A stretch of 64,000 bases of DNA. It comes from Phoebastria nigripes. Taxonomy: Eukaryota > Chordata > Aves > Procellariiformes > Diomedeidae. The notes beneath the pieces were generated by a model. That model worked only from the letters and a program-made list of their open reading frames with translations. It had not been told where the DNA came from and made no database searches. Positions within the stretch are counted from its first letter, which is position 1. Every line of letters begins with the position of its first letter. The DNA is taken from positions 531,932 to 595,931 of the forward strand of contig JAYKAV010000944.1 of NCBI GenBank assembly GCA_035582835.1. The letters are read 5' to 3'. The position numbers and the translations under genes were made by a program. Shown piece after piece: positions 1-12,025 of this stretch.

Positions 1-270
1 ATATTGCTCTGTATGTGTGTGTCATATTAGTATCAGCTGACTTGTCTTAACTGCTAAACTGAAATGCATCCCCAGTTTATATCCTGGGACTTGTGGACAG
101 TGTTTTCGAAAAATAGACTCAGAGAGTGTGAAGTTCCAGATATTAGTGAATTGTACAGGTTGGCTTTTGTGAATCAAACTTCAGGTTTCAATAGAACTGT
201 AAGAAAAAAACAGTTGGTTTTATGCAAAACATATATTCTATTACATTTTGACTTTTTTTTTCCCTTCTAG
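1..270 (+). other. MSRA: 3' end of upstream MSRA intron
   Basis: Intron sequence leading to the acceptor at 269-270. The last 30 bases are a T-rich tract followed by cccttctag, a typical strong vertebrate 3' splice site. No exon or recognisable repeat is seen. Confidence 0.85.
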
Positions 271-339
271 ATAAACATCATGTCAATGGAAACAGAATGG
301 TAGAACCTTTCCCAGAGGGAACACAGATGGCTGTATTTG
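271..339 (+). CDS. MSRA: MSRA internal coding exon (segment before the active site)
   Basis: Internal coding exon of peptide methionine-(S)-sulfoxide reductase, which reduces oxidised methionine in proteins using thioredoxin. Seen: a strong pyrimidine tract and AG acceptor end at 270, and a GT donor (gtaaga) starts at 340. The exon begins with two bases (AT) completing a split codon, then reads K-H-H-V-N-G-N-R-M-V-E-P-F-P-E-G-T-Q-M-A-V-F and ends on the first G of a Gly codon. This is the vertebrate MSRA stretch just before the catalytic motif; mammalian MSRA has the same H-H-V-N-G-N and E-P-F-P-E-G-T-Q blocks. Both boundaries are phase 1 and 69 bp is divisible by three. The first exon(s), with any mitochondrial targeting peptide, lie upstream of the window. 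An unrelated 68-codon open frame at 64-270 runs through the intron into the acceptor and is not coding. Confidence 0.95.
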
Positions 340-3300
340 GTAAGACATCAGTTTTAAAATAAAAGCTCTGAGCTGTATAGTGTTACTGCATGCCAAATTT
401 CTTAATTTCAGCCTGAGTCCTCAGAGTTTCAGAATCTGGGCTGTTATTGCCATTTTCTAATCACTACAGTCAGCTAAAGCCACTGATCATTTTGGGAAAC
501 ATCCATGCCCCAAAAGGAGTACACTGAAAGTATTTTTCTGAGTTATACAAACAGAAAATTTAAACTCTTATTTTGTTCCATAAAAATTCCAAAATAGTAG
601 CTTTTTATGTATGATAATTCCTGTAAGATCATTCATTAGTTAAACAAAATTCTGAAGATGTCCCATGATTCTCCAGACCTTAAGTCATCCAAGGAATTCA
701 CACTGTTGGGTGGAAAGCTTTATCTACTGTACTTGCAGAGCTGTTACCATCTACATGCCCCAAGCCAAACTTGCTGTTTTGTACTTTACTTTGCGAATAG
801 TCCTGTAGACTTCCTGTTGGGTGCCAACAGAGCTGGAAAGGTGGCCAGTTGTAAATGAGAAGATGTTTAATTTCATTGTATCTATCTATGCTATTTTCTA
901 TGAAAATGGCATTCTTTGAGCCCTTTTGTAAAACTTGAAAAAAGTGTTTCTCTGGAGAAGTTAATTACTTCTGGAAGAAAGAAACATCCTCAAATAGATC
1001 AGAATCACCAGCTTTTTACCAGAATATGGACTTTACCCAAATCTGGGAATCGTCAGAGCTGTCATTTCAGAATGTGCTAATGTTAGTCCTTAAGGGCAAG
1101 CCTATGGAATTTACTAGGGAAGACAAAAGTGGATTTCTATGACAGTTATTCTTAAAACATATTGTTACAGAGAATGAAAAATTTCCAAATCCTGTTTTGA
1201 ACCATAAGATTGGATTGTTTAGAAAGGATATAATTCTCTATTAACTTCTACAGGATGGTACAAAAATGCCTTAGGAAATTTATTATATCCTATTAAGTGT
1301 TTATCTGGGATGTTGAAGTAAATATTAAATTACTACTTGATACACCTGCTATATCATCTTGCCTGATGGAGTTCTAAAGCGTAATAAGTGCAGGTCAGGT
1401 ATATAAAGCAGTCATCACTATTTTTGACCTGGGCCTGTTCTAATAACATATATATAAATTTTGGCAATCACAAGGCAATGTGTGTAACAACAAATATGTA
1501 AAAACAGAGAATGGAAAGCAGTGATTTTGAGAAGCAATGCTATATAAATGCCCAGTATGATGTAACAAAAAGAATGAATGCAGCCTTCAGATATGAAATC
1601 AGGGGTATAGTGGGTAGGCATTAGCAGGCAATTTTACACCTGCACACAGTGTTTCCGAGACAGATACTAAAATACATTTCACATTCTATTGAGCAATTAG
1701 GCAGAATTTATTAACAACAGCCACAAAAAGGTGAAACACGGAGACAAAGTATCAAAGCAACCAAGAGAATCTGCATAGCATCGTGTCTTCAGATACGGAC
1801 TGGGACAGGTAGTGGGGTGCCTAACCAGAGGTTTCAGATGTTTTAGGCTCACCAGGCTGCCAGTTGCCAAACCAGAGTGATGGAGGTCTCCCGTAGTCCT
1901 GCGCTGTGGATAGCTCAGTAGTCCTAGGGCACCCAGAATGGACCTAGACACTTGAGTCAGGCACCCCATTCAGCCCAGATGCTTCCTGAGGTTATGGATC
2001 AATAGAAAACACATTCTTGATCTCCATAAAGGCAGAAGCAGTAGAAATTGTCTTCCCTACATGATACAGTAGATCACATTAGATAATCTAATCATCCCTG
2101 CTAATGTTAAAGATTATGAATCTGTGTTTTACAGGAGAAAGTAGCCTATGTCAATATGCATTTTCTCAGTTATTGAGCTTGGCGACGGTAATCTGGTCTA
2201 ATTTATAAAAAGAAAAGACATAGCATAAATATTTCAAAAACCTGAGTAGTGTCTGAAAGTTCTTATGTAATAACAGTTTACATATCTGTCTGGAATGAAT
2301 TGTTGATCTTGATCTATTTTCAAACAGAGCTGTACTCACATCTGAAATATTTAGTGATCCTATATGGAATGCAAAGGGCTAAGTTATCCATGGGCACTAA
2401 TTTATTACTCCAAAAATTATCTTTTCAATTGATTAATGCAAAAAAATCATAGTAAGCGTTAACTTCCCTGTGGAGCTAATGTTTCTGTAGTTACCACAGT
2501 TGAAGAGGAGAAATGGTTTGTGGGTGTCACCCTTCAGTTATTGTCATGATTTCTTCAAGTTCTCTTTAGAGTTCCTCTAATCCAGTATTGTCTTTCTGAC
2601 AGTATCCCCTTGTCTGTGGATTTTGGGAACATAAAAAATTCTTGGAGTGGTGGAATGAGAGATTGTTTGATAAATTTTTTGGAGCTAATGGAAAATGATT
2701 GTATGTTACCTTTTGAGTTTTAAGGTTCAGATGGGTGTAGAGATTCTTCTTTGAATTTCTTTCAGCAGGCAGGGTCAGAGAGTTCTGGTACAATCTGATA
2801 TTGAAACAGTCTTCACTGTTTAAATTTTTTTAAAGCTCCTCCTTTATTTCCTGTGTGATGGTCAGATCAGTTTTCCCGTGGTTGTGGTGGGTGTTGGTGT
2901 GAGTGCTTCTATTGGTTATATCACTGTTGATTTTTACACNATTTGTAAAATTTCATAGAAAGTAATATCCTACCTACAGAATTTCATTGGAAGAGCGCAA
3001 AATCTTATTAAACAGCCTACTTTGAATCATTCCTGAGGGGCTCTGTTATATTCGTATCAAGCCTGGTAACTTTCATCGTTTTTAAATTGCCCTAGATTTT
3101 CCACAAGATTGTGATTGCAAATGTTGGGCTAGGTGGTGAAAACTCATGCTGCTGCCATCTGTGCTGTGAATAAATGGAAAACCTACATGTTCTTAGGTTT
3201 ACTATTAGACCTGAAATATAATAGTATACAAACATGACTCTGATGATAATTGTTGTCATTTGTTGGCATTGGCATCCCATTCTGATATGTGGTGTAGAAA

Positions 3301-6300
3301 AATGGAGCTACAGTTCACTTTTGCTACCTCCAAGGGGGCAGCGTTTGCTGGCCCCATGAGAATGGGAATGAAAGGAAGCACTCAAAGAAGAAAACGATTA
3401 TCTATTNGTAATTCTTCTCCTCAGATTGTTACTCATCCTATCCACATATACTCCTTTTAAGAGCAAGTTCTTTGTGTTTTAGGACTCTGTAAACTAGGGG
3501 GAAGAAATTGAGCTAGTCTGAGCTAGTAGACTTTCTGACTCCACCTTAGCAAGAAAGAGCTTCTCACCCCTCTTCTCCAGAAATGTCCTTTAATCCTTTA
3601 ATTGGGATTGCACAGGGACAAGTCTCAAAGAGCAGTAGTTACTAAGAAGTAATCCCTCTTCCTTAAAAAGATCTACGAAAGCTAAAAGATGGTAAATAAC
3701 CATATGATTTTGTAGATATAGCCTACTTGCAGTGAATTTTCCTACTGCTTGGATAGTTTTAGATTCACCACTAAAAACAACAGTATAAAATGTAATGCTG
3801 GGTTGTAAACACTAATCCTTTTACCTGCTTGCAAAATGCAGTTAGATTGCATCACATAGCTCCATCTTCTGCAAAACCTCCGTCGAGATGCTCTTACAAA
3901 TGCTGCGTTATTTACTTTATGATATGACTTCTTGTTTTGATCAAGGTACAGGGTGAATGTACGCGGGTCATTGTTCCTGCAGCTTTCCTATTTATAACAG
4001 CACCTCACAGTTTTCAAAAGACTATTTAAATGATCTTGAGATTCTCCAGTTGTCTGTTTAGCATCATTCAGCTGCCTAAGATACACCTATTGTTCATTAG
4101 AATAAAGAAATGTGTCCTTGTTTCTACAATGGTGAAAAAGCTAGATTTCAAGGGTGAGGGTGACTCTTTAATGGAAATCTTTTAATGCTAACCATCCAGT
4201 GACCTCTTAATCCAGTTTCCAGCTGATATTGAAGCACTAAGAGCACAGGAGGTGCGCAGGCACTGCTCACAGCCTCGCTGGAGACACCAGATTGCTCTAT
4301 CAAAAATCATTGTGTCCCTTGAAGTAAAGAGGGGGACTTCAGAGCGACTGAAACAGATGAAACTCTAGNTGTTAATGTGTTTGTGTTATGGACGGTAAAG
4401 TAGAAGCCATTCAATAAATGCCTGTCCAGAAAGTTTTCTTGTAGTTTTTATGGCCATGGCTATTTTCAATTAAAAGTATTTTGCCTGTAGTGACTGATTT
4501 TGACCAAAAACCTAACCAAATGTCAAAACCTGAACATATATTAGGGGGTTGATAACGTTTTGAAAAGAAGCAATTTAGGGTCTAAAATCAACTTTTGGAT
4601 AGAGGTGTAAAAAATGAAAAGAAATGCTTCAATACTGCAGAACATATGCAACTTTCAATAAATTAGTATTTCCATCAGTATGATTGTAATTCTTTGCATA
4701 TTTTAAAAACATTTAAATGCACTGCTGTATTATGCTCAGAAATATTTCTGGTCAGCATTTCTGAATTTGAAGTGCATATTTTTCTTATTAACTGCTGCTA
4801 TTGCAAGACTCCAGTATATCCCAGAGCACCTATATATTCACTGTGCTTTATATGCTACCTTATTTCTCTAAGAGGAAGCATTGTGCATATGGTGCGTTCA
4901 TAGAAGGGCTCTTATCTACCTTTAGTAAAATCTGGCAGTAGTTCAGATTTGTAATTACAACACTTTTTAAATACGGGACTAAATTGTGTTGTATTTGTTT
5001 GACATATACTGGCTAGTAATGGGATAATTGGTTTTTTGATGTAAACAAAATACAGACAGAAGTAGGATGTTCAGTAACTGATAAGATCTAATTACAGACA
5101 TTTCTGAGTTGGCAGACAGATCCAAGCTTGTTCACCTTCTGCTCTGCACTTATTAGACAGCAGCATGTTCCAGTAATTCTATGGAGCCGTATTATTGTTG
5201 TACTTTGCCTGAGTTGTTATGTCCTGTTGAGATTCCGATGTACCCTATGCATTCCCACTGCTTCCAGAGGTTATTTAAAAACTAAAATAGGATTATATCA
5301 AGATCGTCCAATTAGCCCCGGGCAGAGCCAGGGGTTTCTCAGCCTTTGCACGTGGCCTGTTCAGCTGCCTCTGCAGTGCAGCATCACACCGTACCCGTGT
5401 GGCTTATGCAGTTGGAAAGCTGAGCTCCTCAAACAAGACCTGCTCTTGGGTGGTTCAACGCTTTCTAATAAAGGCTTGATCAGGGCAACTTTTCACCTAA
5501 AGGAAAATAATTTCACTTGAAAGTGGGATGATGTGTTTAAGAATGGATCACTATATAGAGTTTCTTTTACTCTCTCCTGAAATAGCTACCGGTGGCCACG
5601 TCAGATAAGAAAATGTGTTAGGAAGCCTTTTGGTCCGACTCAATTACTTTTTTATGATGAGCTCTGTTCTTTTCACCAGGAAAAGGAAATCACAGGAAAC
5701 AAAGTTTAGACCCCAAGAGAAATACCTTTTTTTGTAGACAGTAAAAAAGAACAAACAATTTTTCCCTGTTGCTCAAAGAAAAAGAAGAAAACTTTAAACC
5801 ATGCTACATGTCAGAAGATATTATATCTCCATCTGAAGAGAATATAAGACTTCATGATGTTGAAACAGGTGTGTGTGCTGTGACCCAAATTGTAGGAGAA
5901 ACATCTTCAGCTATATTACCAGATGTTACAAGGATCACATTGTGGAAGAATTGAGAGCCAGAGGGAATGTCTTCCAGAAGGGATTCATGTTTCTCATGCT
6001 AATTCTCTTTCAACATCTTGGAAGAGCGAAGGAAGCGTACTAACTGGCTGGGTTTGTAAAGCACTGAAGTGTTAACGCTGTCCTGTGTTCACAGGGTGGT
6101 GTAAAAACGGACACTGAACTTTCTGCAGCTCTGGAATGAGAAAATAAATCTGTGAAGACATTGCATAACAAAAAGGGATTGCCTAAAGGGAGGCTGCTCT
6201 GTCCCTAAACCAAATCATGTCCCTATTCTTACCTTTGCAGTATGTTTATTAAAGAAATGTATCCTTATTTCCCATTTTCTTTTTTTATCTTCCAGATACT

Positions 6301-7510
6301 GACTTACGGCCAGTGTCTTTTTTGGTGCCTCTTCCAGAGAACTGAAACACAACCCAGTTCCCTGCCTCTGCTATCTGGTCCTGGTTCATCCTTACTGCCA
6401 CCAGTGCCTAAACATCCTCTTCCTTGTAATCTTGCCTGAAGTATGATGCTCTGGTTTGCTGGTCAAAACTTCAGGGGTTATATCAGCTCTAAGCAATTGC
6501 CAGGGAAGGTTCTCCGTTTAGGATTTAAGAGTCTAACCAGGGAAGCCCTGAACTGAAAATTTTCCCCTAAGCCTTTTGTAAATAAGGTGATAGACACAGA
6601 AATAAACATAATTCCTTGACCTTTTAAAAATAAAAGTCTTAATATTCCATTTCTCTTGTCCTATAGCATATCATAGGCATTATGCATTAAATGCTGGTGA
6701 TCTGATTCGATAGCATTGTGCATCAACTTTGTGGTAGTGTAAATAGCCAGTTGTGAGACAGACCCAGATAAATAGAAAATGCTACAGTCTGCTTGGTCTT
6801 TGCCAAGGACATTTCCTGACATTTATAAACACTAATAAGGGACAATAAAATATCCCTAATGCAAAGTGAAAGCTGTCCTTGATCAGCACAACCCTTCATA
6901 ACATTCTTTTATTTCAAAGGATCCACATCTCTCTTTCTTTTTGCTTCTGAAAACAAAAGTAATGTGGCCTTCAAACACAATATCTGTCCTTCTCCATCAG
7001 GGACATATTTATGTTAATTTAGCTTTCTTGAGGTAATGAAGAATTTAGCTTTGTGTGGATTTCCACTTAGAGTGTGTATTGCACATTAGCGAAGATCTGG
7101 AGGTTTTTAAAAGTAAATCAGATATTGCAGCTTTTCAGTCAACATCATTCACCTTAAAACAGCCATTTAATTATGTTTTGGGGACTTTCCCACTGAAATG
7201 AGTAGAAGAGACATAGTTAATTTTCATGGGTTTTGGGATAAAGCTCAGTGATCTCCAATGGCAGGAATTGTCTCTAACATACGTTTTATTTTCTATGCAA
7301 AAAGCCAGCAAAAGCACCCGGATTACTTTAGCAATGCAAAAGCCTTGCAGAGAAGTAATTTCTTGCCGATGATAAATAGAGATATATCAGTGACTAGGAT
7401 GAACATATGCTTGGCATCGTTCTGAGTTGGTTTAAGTTTGAAATAGAAGTAAATTATCCTGTTAATGACTAGAGGCAGCCCTCATCAGATTTATGCTGCT
7501 TTGCGGGAGA

Positions 7511-7575
7511 TATATGTGTGTATGTGTGTGTGTGTGTTTATGTGCTGGGATATATGATATACACACATACACATT
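7511..7575. repeat. TG microsatellite with inverted CA arm
   Basis: A (TG)n-rich tract at about 7513-7537 is followed by atatacacacatacaca at 7557-7573, which is nearly its reverse complement. It could form a hairpin of 13 or more pairs. Confidence 0.75.
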
Positions 7576-7795
7576 TACCATCAGCATTTATCCTTTGATT
7601 CCTGTTAAGAAAGCACAGAGCATGGTGACATAGCATAAAACATACAGAATGGTGATGATTTATTCTCTTCAGCCATGAAAAATGTGATGCTAATTGTCAG
7701 TAGTTGCAACAGCAGAGAAAAAATACATGAGGAGGTTTTTGGAGGGATAAGATTGTGTTGTTTTGATAATTTTAGACATACTGTGACATTCACAA

Positions 7796-7890
7796 AGTAT
7801 TGTCAGTGCATCTTACAGATCCTAATGGATTTATCTTTACAACACTGCTGTCACAGGCTGACAATATTAGAACTGGGGATGTGAGACTGA
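7796..7890 (-). mobile_element. MIR-like ancient SINE fragment
   Basis: gtgcatcttacagatcctaa, tggatttatctttacaacac, tgctgtcacaggctgac and attagaactggggatg follow the reverse-complement order of an ancient amniote MIR-type SINE (ttaatcctcacaacacccctgtgaggtagg..attatccccatttt). No intact tRNA-like head or tail is seen. Confidence 0.6.
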
Positions 7891-8398
7891 GCATGTAGGG
7901 TCCTGTATTAAAAAATATGGATTACTTATTATTGGGTTATTCAGTTTGGGATAATTTAGAGTGATTTTCCTAATTTTCAGGGGTTTTTCCCACCTGATGA
8001 AGTTATTTGTGATCCCAAAAAATATATCATTGGATATCTTGCTTAAAATCAAAGATACAAAAATCTTCAGCTACTTTTAAAATACTTGCTCAGAAATGCT
8101 CCTGAAGCTTGGGGGAGTCAACCCAAATCTTTATATTGATGTCATTGGTGCTTTTAACTCATGAGGCTGGAATTCATCTCGATAGATTTTAGGTATGTAA
8201 TCTAAAGTGGTCTTCAAGAATTTCTCCCTGGTCAGAGAAAACACATTTGGAGGTCAGTTCATAACAACTGTCTCAGAAAGGAATAAATCACCCTCTGTAG
8301 GTGCCTTGTTCTGTCAAACGCTATCATCTAAACAACTAGCTTAGACTAGGGGGAATTGATTCATTTGCATAAATATGTTGCAAATGTTTTATTTGAGG

Positions 8399-8820
8399 TG
8401 TCCTAGGGCATTTGAGACATCCGCAGGGGGCTCGCAGAGGTGATACAGGTCTCACAGGAGATCTATACTCTTCTGAACTCGGAGGTGAAAGCCAGATAGG
8501 TTTATCTAGGACATCCCAAATGATATTAGATACCTTTGTTTAGGGATTCAATGCACATATAAAGACATCTAAATGTAAGTGTAACATGTATGTGAAATTG
8601 CCCTTGATCTCCAGCTTCCAAGGACACGGTCTACCTTTTGTCATATGTGCCCCTCTTATGCCAGTCTGGTGCAGAATTGCTGCATAAGGCATCTCAGATG
8701 ACACCAGATGCNTTTGTTTATGCATCGGTACCGAACCCTGGATCCCTACTGACCGTCATGGGAGCTTGGATACCTTTTGTCACATGTGAACACCTATTTG
8801 TATATCTAAATTTGAGATCT
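8399..8820. repeat. Unclassified dispersed repeat, copy 1
   Basis: Contains tgtcctagggcatttgagac (8399 on), ggacatcccaaatgatatta (8509 on), gatacctttgtttaggg and acatctaaatgtaagtg, echoed later by aaggcatctcagatgacacc, agatgc and atatctaaatttgag near 8690-8815. The same spaced words occur at 20671, 28561 and 51010. This looks like an old interspersed element, perhaps an LTR. I cannot name the family. Confidence 0.45.
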
Positions 8821-11514
8821 AAAGGTAGTTGTTCAAGTCTGCATGCTGAAGCACACCCTAGAGGTCTCTCTTTCAAGTGCCTGAGGTTAGCTGAGAAGAA
8901 TTGCTTCTAGAGTATTTCTCACAGAATCCCTTACATTCCAGTATATTCCAGGTGCATTGTTTACCCTTGTGTTTAGGGTAATGCCCACATTATTAAGATT
9001 ACTTTCAATGGCAATCTATGCTGGCTAGTACAGGCTCCCTGCCTATTCTGGGAGACACACACAAGTCTTTTGTCTTTAGAAAAGAGTGAAAACTCCACCC
9101 TTTAAGAGGGTCAGACAGCATTTTGTTCCAGATTTTTCTTCTAGAACACCACCTGGCTCTCTGTGCAGGACATGCTTTAGAAATGAAGGAAAAAATACAC
9201 TTCAGCATCTACAAGAAAGAAATAATATCATCAGTTTTTCAAACAAGATAAGAACTAATCACAAAAAAATTCTGATTTGAGTTGAACTGTAAGTAATTTT
9301 GAAACAGCCGTAGTTATTTGTTTGTGAGCCAGGGAAAACAGCATGCAATATGTCAGGCTTTGAGATAAAATTTATTGGTGTGTCATTGGCTTAAATCCAA
9401 CATTATGCTCATAAATAATATAATCCTAGTGTGACACATTTCTGCTTGAACCTTGACTGAAAATTATTGAGAATCATGTTATGAATTATGTAGTAGCAGT
9501 CACGCATTCAAGTCAAAAGGATATAACTTGAGTGAAATGCTGAAATGTATTTGTAATTAGGTACACTATCTAAAGACGCATAGGTGCAGAAAGGGCAAGG
9601 TGTCTTTCTTTGTATCCAAAGGTATAACATGGAGCCTTGCTGCAGACTCAGGCTAATGGTCATTCAGCTTTTATTGACTCATTCTTCTGGAATGGAAAGT
9701 CTGATGTGGTTGAATGTTGTCATCTGTATCACTCTCTTGTATGCTATTAGCACCGTCTTTTGTCTCTTAATTTATACTAGCTCAATATGACCCAAGGCTC
9801 CAGACAAACCTTGACAATAATATACAGTCCAGCTGCACAGCAGGATGGGAGTAACTCAGTGTTATTCAGTGGAATGTGCCTGACAAGCCAAGAGAGGACA
9901 AACATAGGGGTTTAAACATCAAAATGGTTATACTCGGACTCATCAAGTGTGATGGTGTTTATCCCTGTGGCAGATAAAGAGATATCATCAACTGCTTTGC
10001 TTTCTGCAGACCAATAAACCCAAGATCATTTTACTGTGCTGCTTCATTAAAGATCTGGGCATGTTTTTTAGATGTAGAAGGACTTTTGGTAGCTAACATG
10101 GTCCCTCTTCAAACCATTGTGTAGTGTGCTGCTTGGCTGTAGCGGTTATTTCTAGTCTACTACAGAAATTCACACCTGGGTTCTTCTCTTTTTTTTGTCC
10201 TTACTATCTGCGTACTACTTTGTTCCCAGGCTGTCTTCTGGAAAGAACCATTTGGTTCCCTTGAGATGAAACCTGCATGTGGTTCTGGGAATAGCTCATC
10301 CTGGGTACCACTCCTTCTAATCCTTCACTCTCTGAAGCAGAGTGAAATTTCACTCCCTCTGCTCTATACTGTTCCCCAATATTTTCCTGGCAGGCCTTGT
10401 ATCCTCAGATGTCCTGATGTGCTCTCACATCATGCCCCAATGCATGCAGCCCCCACCCTTGGTCTTATGCTATAGAAGCACCACTCTTAACGAACTGACA
10501 CTGATTTGAAACAAAACCCTAAATTGAGAAAACGTATTTTCACATGTACGCACAACACTAATTATGCCTTAGTGCCATAGGTGAAACGTGTTTTGCATGG
10601 TAAATGGAAGAACAAGGTTGTTGACCATGTTTCCCATCTCAGAGCTTTAGCTTTTCTTAAATTTCCTAGATCTCATGCCATGGTATATCCTGAAAACAGG
10701 GACCAGCAGTGTTGCATGAATAAATGAAGCCAGGCCATGAACCACCTGTGGTACAGACATACTCAGCCAACTGGAGCCGACTATAGTGTGAGAATTCAGC
10801 ATCTGTGAAGAATTCATGAATACTCCTACTTGTTCTAGTAGTGTACCTTCAGACAAAGAAGACTGCATATAAGCGGAAACTTTTAATATGGATTTCTTCT
10901 TGCTGGCCAATATCTTCTGTATCCTTTCTTTTTGCTTTCATCAACAGACTTTTGAATAGGTCACCAATTGCCTGGTGCATGTGACAGCGCCAAAATTTAT
11001 ATCTTTATAAGGTATGTTCATACTTGAATTTTTTAAATCTTCAGTTAAAATATTGCCACTTAACTCATTTTAAAACCAATCTTGGTCCCCTCCAGTTGTT
11101 TGTTCCAGACTACAATTATTTATGCTTTATGATGCTGTAGACCAAACCCAAGGGTAAATCAAAGATGTTTGTAGCCTTGAGGCAGTTTTGTTGCTTTAAC
11201 AGACTTATTGACTCTATGCAAATATTTTCCCAAGAATTCAAGGTACTGTGTGGATCCAAAATGTTTTGGAGCATGTGCTGGTGTTTACAGAAGTACTATG
11301 TTGTTTGGAACCTGAGGCTATGAGAGTCTCTCAGATCTCAACCAGTTGCGTTCTCCCTGGCTGCAGCCTGCTGTGAGTCTGAGGCGCTTTGCTGATGACT
11401 CCATCAGTCATATTTTGCCCCCAAACTCCCTTCTTATACACAGTTTTAGGAGGAGGGTAATATATGGATTTTAGCTGATGCCTGAGTATGCAATTCCTTT
11501 CCCTGTCGATGCCT

Positions 11515-12025
11515 GTTGTTGGAAAGTGGAATAGGAATGGAAAAGAGAACAAAACAGAAATCATCATTATGCCAGTGTATAAACCCACGTTTTTTCCATG
11601 TGGTGAATGCTGTATGCATTTCTGCACCGCTCAGGTCAAAAGCGATCTAGCGGAGCTGAAAAAGGTTCAGGGGGGCAAAAAGGGTGATCAGAAGTATGGA
11701 GCATCTTCTATACAAGGAACAACAGGGTACATTAGGACTATTCAGTATGAAAAAGAGATAACCTAGTGGAGTATGAGAGGTCTACAGAATGATGATAGGC
11801 ATGCGGAATGTAAAAGGGAATTGATTTTGCAGAATATCTCCCCGTATAAGAAGAAGGGGCCAGAAGAAAGGATGCAAGTAGCAGCCAGTTTCAAAATAAA
11901 TCAGAAAAGCTGGAATAAAATAAAAGACTGTTGGTCTCTTTGCCAAAGGATTTTCTACATACAGAAGATTTCTCGGGTTGAAATGTGGCCAGGAGAAATA
12001 GTTGGAAGAGACATACACTGAGAGT
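11515..12025 (+). mobile_element. Ancient CR1/L2-type LINE ORF2 C-terminal remnant
   Basis: Plus-strand decayed LINE. Adjacent frames at 11488-11766 and 11773-12021 follow the order of a CR1/L2 ORF2 C-terminus and 3' region: I-I-M-P-V-Y-K-P (normally I-L-P-L-Y-K-T), then D-L-A-E-L-K-K-V-Q-G-G-K-K-G-D-Q-K-Y-G (normally D-I-A-E-L-E-K-V-Q-R-R-A-T-K-M-I-K-G), then I-Q-Y-E-K-E-I-T, and R-G-L-Q-N-D-D-R-H-A-E (normally E-V-Y-K-M-M-N-G-I-E). Stops split it, so it is non-functional. The match is at the level of spaced blocks; the subfamily is uncertain. Confidence 0.7.

Noticed and set aside
1801..1975. Possible fifth copy of the unclassified dispersed repeat
   Set aside because: Only one word (tcctagggca) and a loose echo of others are shared; kept as a weak mention only.
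5128..5520. 130-codon open frame with a hydrophobic start
   Set aside because: No recognisable protein family and no splice or promoter support; the start is an arbitrary ATG in intron sequence.
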